Part shown: positions 17,092-28,520 of the stretch, in pieces | Position numbering within the stretch: position 1 is the first letter of the stretch | Layout: each line of letters opens with the position of its first letter | NCBI GenBank assembly: GCA_947455725.1 | Contig: CANGPL010000010.1 | Coordinates: 1 to 64,000, forward strand | Reading direction: 5' to 3' | Origin: Hyphomicrobiales bacterium | GTDB taxonomy: Bacteria; Pseudomonadota; Alphaproteobacteria; Rhizobiales; Beijerinckiaceae | DNA length: 64,000 bases | Notes under the pieces: generated by a model | What the model was told of the DNA's origin: nothing | The model's database searches: none | Seen by the model: the letters and a program-made list of their open reading frames with translations, nothing else | Position numbers and translations under genes: made by a program

Positions 17092-18603
17092 ATGGCGAAT
17101 GAAGCTCAAGGCCGTTTAAGCGTAGGCGAACCGGTTGCGATTATTGATATCGGGTCGAACTCGGTTCGTCTCGTTGCCTATGAAGGTCTCACTAGGTCAC
17201 CAACGCCGATCTTTAATGAAAAGGCACTGTGTGGCTTGGGCCGTGGTGTTTTGTCGACCGGATTATTACCGCAAGATGGTATAGAGAAAGCCTATGAGGC
17301 ACTCAGGCGCTTTCGAGTGCTGTGCTCTGTCATGGAAATTGAAAATATTCAGGTCATTGCCACAGCCGCCGCGCGTGATGCGAAAAATGGCCCTGAATTT
17401 CTGAAGCATTGCGAAGGCATTATCGGTTGCCCAGTCGATTTGATTTCGGGCAAACGGGAAGCAGAATTATCCGCGCTCGGCGTCGCGATGGGTATGTATC
17501 AAGCCGATGGGTTGGTGGCCGATCTCGGTGGCGGTTCATTAGAGCTGATCGGCGTTAAGGGTCATAAATTAGGGCAGGGGACGACGCTGCCGATTGGTGT
17601 CCTTTCGTTGCAGGACCGCTCGGGCGGCAACCTCAAAAAGGCTCAGAAAATCATCCGTAAGGAACTTGATCATTTACCCCAGTTGAAGGCCGCCAAAGGC
17701 AAGGCGATTTATGCGGTTGGCGGCACTTGGCGTTCGCTCGCGAGGCTGCATATGAAGCAGCGCGGGTATCCGCTTCATGTGATGCAAAATTATGTTATTC
17801 CGGTTCGCGATGCTGAAGACTTTACGGCTTTGATCGAACGGGTTTCAGCCGATACGATTGATTCAATCGAGGCCGTATCGGCAGCCAGACGGCCTTTGGT
17901 CGGCTACGGCGCTTTGGTGCTTGAAGAGTTAATCCGCAAATGTAAGCCGGCGGAAATTGTGATTTCAGCGCAAGGCGTGCGTGAAGGTCTGCTTTTTGAG
18001 CGGTTGGATTCATCGATCCTTTCACAAGATCCGTTGCTTGCTGCGGCGCGTGATTTGAATGTGTTGCGCTCGCGTTCGCCCAAGCACTGCGAAGAAATTA
18101 TCGATTGGACGGACGCGTTTATGGCGTCGACCAATATTAATGAGACCGCAGAGGAAAAACGGCTTCGCCACGCTGCCTGTCTTTTGGCTGATATTGGGTG
18201 GCGCGCCCATCCGGATTATCGCGGCGAACAGTCGCTTAATATCATTGCGAATGCGAGTTTTATTGGCGTTGACCATCCCGGTCGCGTCTTTATCGCGCTC
18301 GCGGTCGCCTATCGGCATATGGGATTATCAGACGACGAGGTAAGCCCGCGTTTGCGAGAATTGGCGAGCAGCCGAATGCTCGATCGCGCACGCATTTTGG
18401 GGGCGGCAATGCGGGTTGCCTATTTGCTGACGGCCGCGATGCCAGGCGTGTTGCCACGCACGCCGATGGTCTGTGTGAAAGATGATTTAGAGCTCCGCAT
18501 ACCTGATGATCTTGCTGCTTTATCGGGCGAACGGGTGTTTAACCGTTTGCGTGCTTTGGCGCGCATCATAGGCCGCTCGCCCGTATTAAGGGTCGAGTCT
18601 TAG
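17092..18603 (+). CDS. ppx: Exopolyphosphatase, Ppx/GppA family
   Basis: The 503-residue protein has the actin-like ATPase fold signature [15 protein letters not shown] near residue 18, then DLGGGSLEL, which binds phosphate in Ppx/GppA. A C-terminal HD-like helical domain covers about residues 320-500. It should cleave terminal phosphate from polyphosphate, and a GppA-like pppGpp activity cannot be excluded. GAAGG precedes the ATG. Its stop codon overlaps that of the convergent rnd gene. Confidence 0.93.
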   Translation: MANEAQGRLSVGEPVAIIDIGSNSVRLVAYEGLTRSPTPIFNEKALCGLGRGVLSTGLLPQDGIEKAYEALRRFRVLCSVMEIENIQVIATAAARDAKNGPEFLKHCEGIIGCPVDLISGKREAELSALGVAMGMYQADGLVADLGGGSLELIGVKGHKLGQGTTLPIGVLSLQDRSGGNLKKAQKIIRKELDHLPQLKAAKGKAIYAVGGTWRSLARLHMKQRGYPLHVMQNYVIPVRDAEDFTALIERVSADTIDSIEAVSAARRPLVGYGALVLEELIRKCKPAEIVISAQGVREGLLFERLDSSILSQDPLLAAARDLNVLRSRSPKHCEEIIDWTDAFMASTNINETAEEKRLRHAACLLADIGWRAHPDYRGEQSLNIIANASFIGVDHPGRVFIALAVAYRHMGLSDDEVSPRLRELASSRMLDRARILGAAMRVAYLLTAAMPGVLPRTPMVCVKDDLELRIPDDLAALSGERVFNRLRALARIIGRSPVLRVES

Positions 18604-19745
18604 CGGGGTAGGGCTACGACCCGCCCTTTTGAGAAGGCGAGCGCTAAGCGTCCGTTTTTGAGGTCCAACGCCTTTGCGCCGAATAATTCGCGGCGCCATC
18701 CCTTAAGCGACGGAACATCAGCATCATCATCGGCTGCGATGGCCTCTAACTCATCGACGGTTGCCACGATTTTGGCAGCCACCCCTTCATTATCGCAGGT
18801 CATGCGGAGAAGGACTTTGAGGAGTTCGACGGCGGCGGGGTTGTAGGGCTTGCGCTCAGCTCGTTCCAATTCCGGCAAGGTTTTTGGATCAACCTCGAGG
18901 GCGCGCTCAACCGCTGCTATGATCTCAGCGCCAGACCGTGAACGTTCAAATCCATTCGGTATCGAGCGAAGCTTCGCTAGCGCCTCAACACTGCGGGGTG
19001 CCGAGGTTGCAACATCCATAATGGCATCGTCTTTCAAGATGCGCGAACGTGGGACGTCCCGCGAGCGGGCTTCTCGCTCGCGCCATGCGGCTAATTCGAT
19101 CAGGATCGCCAATTCACGCGGTTTACGGACGCGGCCTCTCAGACGCTTCCACGCGTCTTTGGGATCAAGCTCGTAGGTGGAAGGCGATGTCAGCAGTGCC
19201 ATTTCATCTTCAAGCCAATGCGACCGACCGGATTGCTCCAATTTTGCCGCCAGCGCTTTATAGACGTTTCGAAGATGGGTCACGTCCGAACGCGCATAGA
19301 CGAGTTGGGCCTCGCTCAAGGGGCGCTGTGACCAATCGGTGAAGCGGGACGATTTATCGATTTTAGCCTTCGCCAAATCATGAGCGAGCTGCTCATAAGA
19401 AACACTTTCGCCATAGCCAGCGACCATCGCGGCTACTTGGGTATCGAAACAAGGAACGGGGATGCAACGATCAAGATTCCAAAGGATTTCGAGATCTTGA
19501 CGGCCCGAATGGAATACTTTGACGACGTTCTTATCGCGCATCAGAGCAAAAAACGGGGCTAAATCGAGATTTTCAGCCAATGGATCGATGAGGATATCCT
19601 CTTCTTCGCTCGCCATCTGGATGAGGCAGAGCTTGGGATAAAAGGTCGTTTCCCGCATAAATTCCGTGTCGACCGTTACATAAGAATGTTGGGCCATGCG
19701 CTTGCAAGCGTCGGAGAGCGAAGGGGTATCGGTAATCAATGGCAT
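18600..19745 (-). CDS. rnd: Ribonuclease D
   Basis: The 381-residue 3'-5' exonuclease shows the DEDDy motifs: VDTEF (residues 23-27), [10 protein letters not shown], and YARSDVTHL with the Tyr-x3-Asp. One or two HRDC domains follow (about residues 210-290 and beyond). RNase D trims tRNA 3' ends and other structured RNAs. It is divergent from aspS across 175 bases and converges with ppx, overlapping by four bases. Confidence 0.95.
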   Translation of the reverse strand: MPLITDTPSLSDACKRMAQHSYVTVDTEFMRETTFYPKLCLIQMASEEEDILIDPLAENLDLAPFFALMRDKNVVKVFHSGRQDLEILWNLDRCIPVPCFDTQVAAMVAGYGESVSYEQLAHDLAKAKIDKSSRFTDWSQRPLSEAQLVYARSDVTHLRNVYKALAAKLEQSGRSHWLEDEMALLTSPSTYELDPKDAWKRLRGRVRKPRELAILIELAAWREREARSRDVPRSRILKDDAIMDVATSAPRSVEALAKLRSIPNGFERSRSGAEIIAAVERALEVDPKTLPELERAERKPYNPAAVELLKVLLRMTCDNEGVAAKIVATVDELEAIAADDDADVPSLKGWRRELFGAKALDLKNGRLALAFSKGRVVALPR

Positions 19746-19920
19746 GTTGGATCGTGTAAACAGGTCGAATCAAAGGCAGGATTGCCGTGACAGATCCCCT
19801 TATACGACAAATCTATGTCAGGGCATCCCTTAAGCTCGGCTGGTTTCTCTTGACAACACAAGCGCCTGCATGCGTTCTCCCCGCAACCCCTTAGACCTGA
19901 TTTGATTGATGAGGATACCC

Positions 19921-21720
19921 ATGCACCGCTATCGTTCACACACCTGCGGCGCCCTCCGTGACAAAGACGTTGGCTCCGATGTTCGCGTCTCCGGTTGGTG
20001 CCATCGTATTCGCGACCATGGCGGCGTGTTGTTTATCGATTTGCGCGACCATTATGGCCTGACGCAATGCGTGGTTGATCCTGATTCCCCTGCGTTCAAA
20101 GTAGCTGAAACCTTGCGTTCCGAATGGGTTGTGCGCTGCGACGGCAAAGCGCGTTTGCGTCCGGCCGGAACGGAGAACCGCGATCTGCCGACCGGCTTGA
20201 TCGAGATTTACGTTACGCATATCGAAGTTTTGGGGCCTTCGGCGGAATTGCCGGTGCAGGTGTTTGGCGATCAGCCATTCCCTGAAGAGACACGCCTTAA
20301 ATATCGCTTCCTCGATTTGCGCCGCGAAAAGCTTCACAACAACATCATGACGCGCGGCCGCGTGGTGGATGCCATGCGCACGAAGATGAAAGAGCAGGGG
20401 TTCAACGAATTCCAAACGCCGATTTTGACGGCCTCGTCACCGGAAGGCGCACGCGACTTTTTGGTGCCGTCGCGTATTCATCCCGGTACCTTCTACGCTC
20501 TGCCGCAGGCGCCGCAGCAATATAAGCAGCTTTTGATGATGGCGGGCTTCGATCGCTATTTCCAGATTGCGCCTTGCTTCCGTGATGAAGACCCGCGCGC
20601 TGATCGCTTGCCGGGCGAGTTCTATCAGCTCGATTTGGAAATGAGCTTTGTCGAGCAAGAAGATATTTTTGCCGCCGTTGAGCCCGTTATCGGCGGTATT
20701 TTTCGTGAATTTGGCAATGGCAAAATGGTAACGCCGAGCCCATGGCCGCGTATTCCATATGCGGTATCCATGGAAAAATACGGCTCGGACAAGCCTGATT
20801 TGCGCATTCGTAACCCCCATACGAGCGAGCCGCTTGAAATGGCGGATGTGTCCGAGCATTTCCGTGGTTCGAACTTCAAAGTGTTCGCACGCATTTTGGA
20901 AGAGCCGAAAAACCGGATTTGGGCCATTCCGGCGCCTACTGGTGGTCAACGTACGTTCTGCGACCGGATGAATGCTTGGGCGCAGGGTGAAGGCCAGCCG
21001 GGGCTGGGCTATGTGTTTTGGCGTGAAGGCGAGGCGGGCGGTGCAGGTCCGATTGCCAATAATATTGGACCGGAGCGGACGGAAGCCATTCGCCAGCAGC
21101 TTGGGTTAAAGGAAGGCGATGCGGCGTTCTTTGTTGCGGGCGATCCTGAAAAATTCATGAAATTTGCGGGCGCCGCGCGCATTAAAGTGGGCCAAGACCT
21201 CAATCTGATCGATGAAAATCGCTATGAATTGGCTTGGATTGTCGACTTCCCGATGTTCGAATGGAATGAGGACGAAAAGAAGGTCGATTTTTCGCATAAC
21301 CCATTCTCGATGCCGCAAGGCGGGTTGGACGCGTTGCAAAATCAAGACCCGCTGACGATTAAAGCCTTCCAATACGACATCGCCTGCAACGGGTTTGAAA
21401 TTGCATCGGGTGGTATCCGCAACCATCGGCCCGAGGGCATGGTGAAGGCGTTTGAAATTGCCGGTTATGGCGAAGAGACGGTTATTGAACGCTTTGGCGG
21501 CATGTATCGTGCGTTCCAATATGGCGCGCCGCCCCATGGTGGTATGGCGGCTGGTGTTGACCGTATCGTGATGCTGCTTTGTGGTGCACAAAATCTTCGT
21601 GAAGTTGCGCTATTCCCCATGAACCAGCAGGCTCAGGATTTGTTGATGGGGGCACCAAGCGAGGCAACCCCACGGCAATTGCGGGAATTGCACCTCCGGC
21701 TTAATCTGCCTGAAAAGTGA
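19921..21720 (+). CDS. aspS: Aspartyl-tRNA synthetase
   Basis: Start ATG 19921 ([13 protein letters not shown]) has GAGG six bases upstream. In-frame TTG 19906 and ATG 19909 would add only a few residues. The resulting 599-residue protein has the N-terminal OB anticodon domain, motif 2 ([19 protein letters not shown]), the GAD insertion and motif 3 ([13 protein letters not shown]). Alphaproteobacterial enzymes are often the nondiscriminating type, which would need GatCAB; this cannot be decided from the sequence. A consensus TTGACA lies at 19850-19855, but no good -10 follows. Confidence 0.97.
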   Translation: MHRYRSHTCGALRDKDVGSDVRVSGWCHRIRDHGGVLFIDLRDHYGLTQCVVDPDSPAFKVAETLRSEWVVRCDGKARLRPAGTENRDLPTGLIEIYVTHIEVLGPSAELPVQVFGDQPFPEETRLKYRFLDLRREKLHNNIMTRGRVVDAMRTKMKEQGFNEFQTPILTASSPEGARDFLVPSRIHPGTFYALPQAPQQYKQLLMMAGFDRYFQIAPCFRDEDPRADRLPGEFYQLDLEMSFVEQEDIFAAVEPVIGGIFREFGNGKMVTPSPWPRIPYAVSMEKYGSDKPDLRIRNPHTSEPLEMADVSEHFRGSNFKVFARILEEPKNRIWAIPAPTGGQRTFCDRMNAWAQGEGQPGLGYVFWREGEAGGAGPIANNIGPERTEAIRQQLGLKEGDAAFFVAGDPEKFMKFAGAARIKVGQDLNLIDENRYELAWIVDFPMFEWNEDEKKVDFSHNPFSMPQGGLDALQNQDPLTIKAFQYDIACNGFEIASGGIRNHRPEGMVKAFEIAGYGEETVIERFGGMYRAFQYGAPPHGGMAAGVDRIVMLLCGAQNLREVALFPMNQQAQDLLMGAPSEATPRQLRELHLRLNLPEK

Positions 21721-21726
21721 TATAAT
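21718..21726 (+). promoter_or_regulatory. Extended -10 promoter of maeB
   Basis: TGATATAAT is a TGn-extended -10 with a perfect TATAAT hexamer (21721-21726). Its TG is part of the aspS stop codon. No -35 hexamer is visible at 16-18 bases, consistent with an extended -10 promoter. The predicted start, near 21733, leaves about 30 bases before the maeB ATG. Confidence 0.5.
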
Positions 21727-21762
21727 TCAGTCCACTCCATTGATGAATTAAAGGGATAGACC

Positions 21763-24045
21763 ATGACCGATGCCTCCGATGATCTTCGTGCAGGGTCCAT
21801 GGTCTATCATCGGTTTCCACGCCCTGGGAAACTTGAAATTCAAGCAACCAAGCCGCTTGGCAACCAGCGCGACCTGGCGCTCGCCTATTCCCCTGGAGTT
21901 GCCGCTCCGTGCGAGGCGATTGCGGCTGATCCGGAATTAGCGGCTGAACTCACGAGCCGGCAAAATCTTGTTGCGGTCATTTCTAACGGTACGGCGGTTT
22001 TGGGACTTGGGAATATCGGCCCCTTGGCATCAAAGCCCGTGATGGAGGGAAAGGCCGTCCTGTTCAAGAAATTCGCGGGCATCGATGTGTTCGATATCGA
22101 GGTGGCCGAGAATAATGCCGACCGCTTTGTTGATGTTGTCGCAGCCCTTGAACCGACGTTTGGCGGTATAAATCTTGAAGATATCAAGGCGCCGGAATGC
22201 TTTGAAATCGAGGCTAAGCTTCGGGAAAAAATGGCCATTCCGGTTTTCCATGATGACCAGCATGGCACCGCGATCATTGTCGGCGCGGCCGTTTTAAATG
22301 CCGTCGATTTGGCGGGCAAGGCGATGGAGACGATCAAAATCGTCGCCTCTGGCGCAGGGGCTGCATCGCTCGCATGCCTTAATCTGCTCGTATCATTGGG
22401 TGTTCGCCGCGAAAATATCTGGATCAGTGATCTTGAAGGTGTCGTCTATAAAGGCCGTACCGCGCTCATGGATCCGTGGAAAAGCGTTTTTGCGCAGGAT
22501 ACCGACAAGCGCAGTTTAGGTGAGATTATTGAAGGCGCGGACGTCTTTTTAGGCCTCTCGGCGGGTGGCGTTTTAAAGCCTGAGATGGTGGCCAAGATGG
22601 CCCCTAAGCCGCTGATCTTGGCGCTGGCTAATCCCAATCCTGAAATTATGCCGGAGGCGGCTCGCGCGGTTCGCTCGGACGCGATGATGTGCACGGGGCG
22701 TTCTGATTATCCTAATCAGGTCAATAATGTGCTCTGCTTCCCTTATATTTTCCGTGGCGCGCTTGATGTCGGCGCTCGCACAATTAATGAGGAAATGAAG
22801 CTCGCAGCCGTTGCCGCTATTGCGCGGCTCGCGCGTGAAGCGCCCTCGGATGTTGCGGCGAAAGCCTATGGTGGCGAGGTTTCGACCTTTGGTGCGGAAT
22901 CGCTCATTCCGAGCCCGTTTGATCCGCGTTTAATTCTTCGTATTGCGCCTGCTGTTGCGAAGGCTGCTATTGCTTCAGGCGTCGCGCGCCGGCCGATTAC
23001 CGATTTCAAGGCCTATGAAGAGCGCCTTTCCGGCTTCGTGTTCCGTTCTGGTTTTATCATGAAGCCGATTTTCGAGCAGGCGAAGGCCGCGCCGAAGCGG
23101 GTCATCTATTCGGATGGCGAGGATGAGCGGGTATTGCGCGCGGCGCAAATTGCTATTGAAGAAGGCTTTGCGATCCCCATTCTCATCGGACGCCCGAATG
23201 TCATCGAGACGCGTTGTGCGCGCTATGGGCTGAATATTCGCCCGGGCAAGAATGTTGAAGTCATCAATCCAGATGATGATCCGCGTTATCGCGATTATGT
23301 TGCGACCCTCATCGAATTGGTGGGTCGAAAGGGCGTAACACCGGATGCGGCTAAAACGCTTATTCGCACGAACTCGACCGTTATTGCCGCCGTAGCCGTT
23401 ATGCGGGGCGACGCGGATGCGATGATTGCGGGATTGGAAGGCCGGTTTAATTCTAAGCTTCGTAATATTCGCGATATTATCGGGTTGAAGCCGGGTGTGC
23501 GTGATTTATCGGCGATGACGCTGATGATCACGTCGAAGGGGCATTATTTTCTGGCCGATACCCATGTTAAACATGACCCGGATGCCGATGATATTGCCGA
23601 TATTGCGCTGTTATGCGCAGGCCATGTTGAACGGTTTGGAATTGCGCCGAAAATTGCGTTGTTGTCCCACTCAGATTTTGGCGATTCCGATGCGCCCTCC
23701 GCGGTTAAAATGCGCCGCGCGCTCGAGATGATCCGGTCGCGGGCGCCGGATTTACATGTCGACGGCGAGATGCAGGGGGATACGGCACTTGTTCAGGCGA
23801 TTAGAGCGAAGCGTTTACCCGATTGTAAGCTCGATGGTGACGCCAATATCCTCGTTATGCCTAATTTAGACGCGGCTAATATTGCGCAGCAATTGATCAA
23901 AGTATTAGCCGATGCGTTGCCCGTTGGACCAATCTTGCTTGGTACAGCAAAGCCCGCCCATGTGCTGACAACATCGGTCACGGCGCGGGGCGTTGTTAAT
24001 ATGACGGCTCTGGCCGTTGTCGAAGCTCAAGCGAATAACGCCTGA
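21763..24045 (+). CDS. maeB: NADP-dependent malic enzyme with C-terminal phosphotransacetylase-like domain
   Basis: The 760-residue protein combines a malic enzyme domain (about residues 20-430; [20 protein letters not shown], and the Rossmann [10 protein letters not shown]) with a phosphate acetyltransferase-like domain (about 440-755). This is the typical long MaeB of proteobacteria. It decarboxylates malate to pyruvate with NADP; the C-terminal domain is regulatory and usually lacks transacetylase activity, responding to acetyl-CoA. AAAGGGA precedes the ATG. A dicarboxylate transporter (dctA) is encoded in the same window but 27 kb away. Confidence 0.95.
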   Translation: MTDASDDLRAGSMVYHRFPRPGKLEIQATKPLGNQRDLALAYSPGVAAPCEAIAADPELAAELTSRQNLVAVISNGTAVLGLGNIGPLASKPVMEGKAVLFKKFAGIDVFDIEVAENNADRFVDVVAALEPTFGGINLEDIKAPECFEIEAKLREKMAIPVFHDDQHGTAIIVGAAVLNAVDLAGKAMETIKIVASGAGAASLACLNLLVSLGVRRENIWISDLEGVVYKGRTALMDPWKSVFAQDTDKRSLGEIIEGADVFLGLSAGGVLKPEMVAKMAPKPLILALANPNPEIMPEAARAVRSDAMMCTGRSDYPNQVNNVLCFPYIFRGALDVGARTINEEMKLAAVAAIARLAREAPSDVAAKAYGGEVSTFGAESLIPSPFDPRLILRIAPAVAKAAIASGVARRPITDFKAYEERLSGFVFRSGFIMKPIFEQAKAAPKRVIYSDGEDERVLRAAQIAIEEGFAIPILIGRPNVIETRCARYGLNIRPGKNVEVINPDDDPRYRDYVATLIELVGRKGVTPDAAKTLIRTNSTVIAAVAVMRGDADAMIAGLEGRFNSKLRNIRDIIGLKPGVRDLSAMTLMITSKGHYFLADTHVKHDPDADDIADIALLCAGHVERFGIAPKIALLSHSDFGDSDAPSAVKMRRALEMIRSRAPDLHVDGEMQGDTALVQAIRAKRLPDCKLDGDANILVMPNLDAANIAQQLIKVLADALPVGPILLGTAKPAHVLTTSVTARGVVNMTALAVVEAQANNA

Positions 24046-24048
24046 GCC

Positions 24049-25791
24049 TCACTGCGGCTCGCGTTGAAGATCAAATAGATCGAGAATGGCAGCGGGGCCT
24101 TCACCCGTTGCCGTGTCCGCGATAGTGACGCCCGTTGGCTTCTTTGATTGGCCGGAAATCATCAGCCTATTTGGATTATTGACGAAGGAGACGAGCGTCT
24201 TTGTCAAACCCTTGGCATTTTCGGACATGCCCAAATAGATTTGCAAACTCGCAGCAGCAGCAGAGGCATAAGAAGCCCGCACCTGTTCTGCGGTCCGTTT
24301 GGTCTTGATCGCTTGTTGATCAATCAAACGTTCGACCAAGCCCCGATTTTCGACGGATATACGGAAGCTTTTGAGGCTCGCCCCCAATAGGGTGATGGGC
24401 GCGTTGCTTGGGCTGGCGATAAGACTATCGGCTGAAACATTCCCAAAGAGGCTCGAGATGGAAATATTCGCCATATTTTGTGACGATAAGTTAGAATTAA
24501 AATCGAGCTCTTGGGTCTTGGGATCGAGATTTGCCTTTATGCCGCCAGACAGATTGAGGTCGCGATAGCCGAGCGATATCAGCGTTTGGATGGTTGAATC
24601 CGTGGTGTCGTTTGGAAGCGGGCCATATAGGCCTTCAAAGCTGAGTTCGAAGCGATTAGGCGGTGCATCTTTTGGTATTTCGAGCGCAAAGAGAAGGCTG
24701 CGTGCGCCAAACTGCTTTGCCCCATCCATATTCGCGTCAATAACGGCGTCATGCAGCTCGATTTTGCCGATTAGGGGCAAAAATACCGTCGGATCGATGT
24801 CTTGAGGCTTTGCCCCTTGCTTCGAGAGTGCTTTTCGAAGACCTAGGAAGACGGCGGCTAGTCTTATTCCGCTTTGACCAAAACTACCTAATTTCAAATG
24901 AAAATCGTCAATCGCGACGTCAACGCCCTCGATCCGGTAGGATGACGCGTCTCCGTTCATGCCACCTAAATATTCTATGCGATTAATGGTGGCGAAATTT
25001 GTTGGAGTCTCGGCATCCCGAACCGCTAGATTGACCAACTCAACCGAGCCCGTCGAGATCGACGAAAATACATCGACGACATCGATCAAGGTGGCCGAAA
25101 GATCTGCATCCGATTGCGGGGCGGCGTTTTGCTTTTTTACCAATCGCTCGGTGATTGCCGACAGCCCATCCCCGCTATTGCGCAGTTGAACATCGCTAAC
25201 GCTCACCCGTTCAACGGTGACGAGGGCTGCTTTCGGACTTTGGGCTGCAATTTTATTGATTTCCGCATGAGAATAAGCGCGACGGAACTCGTCCGATTTC
25301 TTGTCCTTATTAGCAGCGCCAAAGCCAGCCAAAAGACCGAGATCGATATCGTCTAGCGTGATTAAACCAGTTGAACCGGAACTAGCACCCGCCTCATTGG
25401 CGACCGTGCCGAAGGTTGAACTTTCCGCGCTTAGACGAGAAACGATTCCGGCTTTGACGTCAGCAAGGCTGACATTCGAAAAAATGGTCGTTGTTGCCTG
25501 ATCGCCAACGGTTTGCGTCTGCCGAAGCCGAGACACTTTAATCATCGAGGCGTCTAAGGTGGAAAGTGCTTTAGCCTGTGCCGCTAAATCCGACCCGTGC
25601 AGTAGGGCTTCCATGCTTTCGGGCGAGAGATTGACGCCTTCAAGCTCCACGCCCTCGGCGCGATAGGTCATTTGTCCTGAATTAAAGGTCAGACTATCAA
25701 TTCTTACCGGTTCAGCGGCGACGGGTAAGATTGATGTCCCGGCAAGGAAAAGCAACACCAGACCCGTAACTGTTCTGAAGAGTTGCTTCAT
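24049..25791 (-). CDS. Exported protein of unknown function, 580 residues
   Basis: I do not recognise this protein. A clear signal peptide is present: MKQLFR, a hydrophobic core of Leu/Val/Phe to about residue 20, and a likely cleavage after VAA near residue 26. The mature part is rich in Ser, Ala, Asp and alternating hydrophobic residues with repeated short patterns such as VERVSVSDVQLRN and GKIELHDAVIDANM, which suggest stacked beta-strands like those of AsmA or DUF945-type proteins. That resemblance is only an impression. AAGGAAG precedes the ATG. It converges with maeB, leaving three bases, and follows a sugar kinase gene on the other side. Confidence 0.7.
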   Translation of the reverse strand: MKQLFRTVTGLVLLFLAGTSILPVAAEPVRIDSLTFNSGQMTYRAEGVELEGVNLSPESMEALLHGSDLAAQAKALSTLDASMIKVSRLRQTQTVGDQATTTIFSNVSLADVKAGIVSRLSAESSTFGTVANEAGASSGSTGLITLDDIDLGLLAGFGAANKDKKSDEFRRAYSHAEINKIAAQSPKAALVTVERVSVSDVQLRNSGDGLSAITERLVKKQNAAPQSDADLSATLIDVVDVFSSISTGSVELVNLAVRDAETPTNFATINRIEYLGGMNGDASSYRIEGVDVAIDDFHLKLGSFGQSGIRLAAVFLGLRKALSKQGAKPQDIDPTVFLPLIGKIELHDAVIDANMDGAKQFGARSLLFALEIPKDAPPNRFELSFEGLYGPLPNDTTDSTIQTLISLGYRDLNLSGGIKANLDPKTQELDFNSNLSSQNMANISISSLFGNVSADSLIASPSNAPITLLGASLKSFRISVENRGLVERLIDQQAIKTKRTAEQVRASYASAAAASLQIYLGMSENAKGLTKTLVSFVNNPNRLMISGQSKKPTGVTIADTATGEGPAAILDLFDLQREPQ

Positions 25792-25848
25792 TCTATGCTT
25801 CCTTGCCCGAAATGGTCATTCCCGTGGATCGTTCAGGATCATGTCGAT

Positions 25849-26742
25849 TTAAGCCGCGGGCCTGAAGGATTGCATGACCGAGGTGATATCATTCATCGAA
25901 GGCAGGCCTGCCTCATTGCCAAGCTTTTGAATTTTATGGGTCGATGCCGCCCGAGCAAATTCGAAATGCGATTCCCAAGGCAAAGCAGGGCGTGCCAGAT
26001 AGGAATACATATAGGCGCCATGGAAGACGTCACCCGCGCCATTGGTATCGATGATAACAGAGGAAGGGACCGATAAAGGGGGCTGAACGCGCACATTGCC
26101 GCTTTCATCATACCAGAGCATGCCGCGTTCACCGCGGGTGACGCCGCCGATTTTTACGCCTTTTGCTTTAAGAAGCTCAATTAAACCCTTGTCATCTAGA
26201 TTTAATTGCTCCGCCAAACGTTCACCGCAAATGGCGACGTCGATATGTTCGAGCAAATCCATCGTGTTGGAACGTACGCCACCGCCATCAAGCGAGACGA
26301 GCGCGCCCATATTGCGGCATGTTTTGGCATAGTGGATTGCCGCATCACCCATATGGCCATCGAGATGAAGCGCACGGCAGCCATCAAGGCGAAGGGTCGG
26401 GAAGGGATGGAGGTAATCATCATCGCGGCAGCGAATAATAGCGCGCTTGCCATTGTTCGGAATAACGAAGGAAAGCGAGCTTTCTTTAACCTTACGGCCG
26501 TGAACCGGAATGGCGTATTTTGCGGCCATGTCCAAGAACATACGGCCCAACCAATCATCCGCCAGCGAGGTCAAAAGATCAGGCACGACGCCAAGCTTTG
26601 CGCAACAAAACGCAGCCGTTACCGCATTACCACCGAAGGATACCGCATAATCCTGAGCAACAGTCTTATCGTCGCCGGACGGGATGTGATCCGTCAGAAA
26701 GGTCACGTCGATGTAGGTTTGGCCAATAAAGAGAGCGTCCAT
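25849..26742 (-). CDS. PfkB-family carbohydrate kinase
   Basis: The 297-residue protein has the two PfkB signatures: the N-terminal GGNAVTAAFCCAKLG (about residues 37-51) and the C-terminal DTNGAGDVFHGAYMY (about 232-246), with the catalytic Asp of the GAGD anion hole. It phosphorylates a sugar or nucleoside with ATP, but the substrate is unclear. It is transcribed ahead of the unknown exported protein, with 57 bases between. A 7-bp inverted repeat (26755-26761 with 26781-26787) lies directly upstream. Confidence 0.88.
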   Translation of the reverse strand: MDALFIGQTYIDVTFLTDHIPSGDDKTVAQDYAVSFGGNAVTAAFCCAKLGVVPDLLTSLADDWLGRMFLDMAAKYAIPVHGRKVKESSLSFVIPNNGKRAIIRCRDDDYLHPFPTLRLDGCRALHLDGHMGDAAIHYAKTCRNMGALVSLDGGGVRSNTMDLLEHIDVAICGERLAEQLNLDDKGLIELLKAKGVKIGGVTRGERGMLWYDESGNVRVQPPLSVPSSVIIDTNGAGDVFHGAYMYSYLARPALPWESHFEFARAASTHKIQKLGNEAGLPSMNDITSVMQSFRPAA

Positions 26743-26839
26743 TGTAACTCACTGATCCAAGCATAAGAAAAACCGATACACTTGGATTGGATCAAATTTG
26801 CCCGTTGGACAAGCAAAAAAGTGATAAATGAGACTAAAT

Positions 26840-27208
26840 TTAACCGATGGAGAAGCTCGTCCCGCATCCGCAAGCTGCCGTTGCGTTAGGGTTGGTCACG
26901 CGGAAGCTCTGGCCCATGAGATCGTCAACAAAGTCGAGCGTCGATCCGGCGACAAAGGGGAGGGAGACCGAATCGATCAATACGACGGCGCCGTCTTTCT
27001 CGACGCTTAAATCGTCGTTATTTCGTTGCTGATCGACGGTAAAGCCATATTGAAAGCCTGAACAGCCACCGCCGCTGACGCTCACCCGAAGCATGGAGCC
27101 TTGGGGTTCATCATGTAAGATTGACAAAATACGGCGCGCGGCGCGCTCGGTAACGCCAAATCCATCGGCTGATTGCGTGTTTTCAGACATTGTACTCGTA
27201 TTTTCCAT
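26840..27208 (-). CDS. erpA: A-type iron-sulfur carrier (IscA/ErpA/HesB family)
   Basis: The protein has the three conserved cysteines of A-type carriers: GGGCSGFQY and the C-terminal CGCGTSF. It delivers [4Fe-4S] or [2Fe-2S] clusters to target enzymes. Two starts are possible, ATG at 27208 (122 residues) or ATG at 27190 (116 residues), and neither has a good Shine-Dalgarno. Like many alphaproteobacterial ErpA genes it is divergent from dgt. The symbol is by family and position; IscA is the alternative. Confidence 0.88.
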   Translation of the reverse strand: MENTSTMSENTQSADGFGVTERAARRILSILHDEPQGSMLRVSVSGGGCSGFQYGFTVDQQRNNDDLSVEKDGAVVLIDSVSLPFVAGSTLDFVDDLMGQSFRVTNPNATAACGCGTSFSIG

Positions 27209-27235
27209 TGGTAATGACCAAAGATTTCTGCTTCG

Positions 27236-27264
27236 AAGATAGGTATGAACGTGATGTTTTTCAA
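27236..27264 (-). promoter_or_regulatory. Sigma-70-type promoter of erpA
   Basis: On the minus strand TTGAAA (27259-27264, 5 of 6 matches) and TATCTT (27236-27241, 4 of 6) are separated by 17 bases. The start site would fall near 27229, giving a leader of about 20 to 40 bases depending on the start codon. The -35 lies beside the dgt Shine-Dalgarno, so the two divergent genes have overlapping control regions. Confidence 0.5.
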
Positions 27265-27275
27265 CTGGAGGTGCT

Positions 27276-28484
27276 GTGGACCGTAGATTTAATCGTTGGC
27301 GGGCCTCCTATGCGTCCGATCCTGCGCAATCGAGAGGGCGGCAATTTGCCGAGCCTCATTCACCGACGCGGAGCGAATTTCAGCGGGATCGCGACCGGAT
27401 TATTCATTCGACCGCCTTTCGCCGATTAAAGCATAAGACACAGGTTTTCGTCTTTCATGAAGGCGATCACTTTCGAACCCGACTGACGCATACAATTGAG
27501 GTGGCTCAGATTGCCCGGTCTATCGCGCGCGCTTTAGGTTTGGACGAAGATCTGGCCGAAACCTTGGCGCTTGCCCATGATCTTGGACATACGCCTTTTG
27601 GGCATACGGGCGAAGATGTACTAGATGAATGCTTGATGCCCTTTGGCGGTTTTGACCACAATGCTCAGGCACTTCGGATCGTAACCCGCCTTGAACGGCG
27701 TTACCCGGATTTTGACGGATTAAATCTGACGTGGGAAACGCGCGAGGGCTTGGTTAAACATAATGGCCCGTTAATGGATCAAATGGGCCAACCCGTTCCG
27801 AAATATGGGAAATCGGGTATCCCACGGGATATTCTCATCGAAAATGAGCATCAGTCTCTTGAATTGGCGTCATTTGCGGGACCTGAGGCGCAAGTTGCCG
27901 CTCTTGCCGATGATATTGCCTATAACACGCATGATATTGACGACGGTCTTCGTGCAGGCATGTTTTCGTTGGCCCAACTCTCCGATATCCCGTTTGTGCG
28001 TGATATTTTGGCTGAAATTCATCAAAAATGGCCTAATCTCGAAGAAAGCCGAACCATTCATGAGCTTACCCGTCGCTTAATCACGCGATTTGTCGAAGGC
28101 GTTATTCACGAAGGAAGCCGTCGATTAGACTCCTTCAAGGATAAGCCTGTGGCGGCGATAAGGGCGGCTAGTGGTCCTGTTATTGTGTTTGATCAAAATC
28201 TGATGATGGCCGATAAAGACATAAAATCGTTTTTATTTGCTCATATGTATCGAAACCTGAATGTGATGCGCGTTCGGGCGCAAGCCGAGAGCGTTTTGCG
28301 GGATCTGTATCTCAAGCTTAATAACAATCCGTCCCTGTTGCCGGAAGATTGGCGGTTGCGGCTCAACGATACGGACGAGCGAGAAAAAGCCTATCACATT
28401 GCGGATTATATTGCCGGCATGACGGATCGGTTTGCATTAGAAGAACATCGGCGGCTGTTTGACGTTACACCGGATTTGCGTTAG
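27276..28484 (+). CDS. dgt: dGTP triphosphohydrolase-like HD protein
   Basis: The 402-residue protein carries the HD-domain metal motif: RLTHTIEV, then LAHDLGHTPFGHTGE (about residues 96-125), and later DDIAYNTHDIDDG. The preceding FRRLKHKTQVF is conserved in deoxyguanosinetriphosphate hydrolases. These enzymes cut dNTPs to nucleoside plus triphosphate and affect nucleotide pools. The start is GTG 27276, supported by GGAGG five bases upstream. argS follows after 36 bases. Confidence 0.92.
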   Translation: MDRRFNRWRASYASDPAQSRGRQFAEPHSPTRSEFQRDRDRIIHSTAFRRLKHKTQVFVFHEGDHFRTRLTHTIEVAQIARSIARALGLDEDLAETLALAHDLGHTPFGHTGEDVLDECLMPFGGFDHNAQALRIVTRLERRYPDFDGLNLTWETREGLVKHNGPLMDQMGQPVPKYGKSGIPRDILIENEHQSLELASFAGPEAQVAALADDIAYNTHDIDDGLRAGMFSLAQLSDIPFVRDILAEIHQKWPNLEESRTIHELTRRLITRFVEGVIHEGSRRLDSFKDKPVAAIRAASGPVIVFDQNLMMADKDIKSFLFAHMYRNLNVMRVRAQAESVLRDLYLKLNNNPSLLPEDWRLRLNDTDEREKAYHIADYIAGMTDRFALEEHRRLFDVTPDLR

Positions 28485-28520
28485 CCGCCGGGCAGGCATT
28501 TTTGAGAATTGGATTGTGAA

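Noticed and set aside
19850-19878. Sigma-70 promoter before aspS
   Set aside because: TTGACA is a perfect -35 but the bases 17 downstream (CGTTCT) are not a convincing -10.
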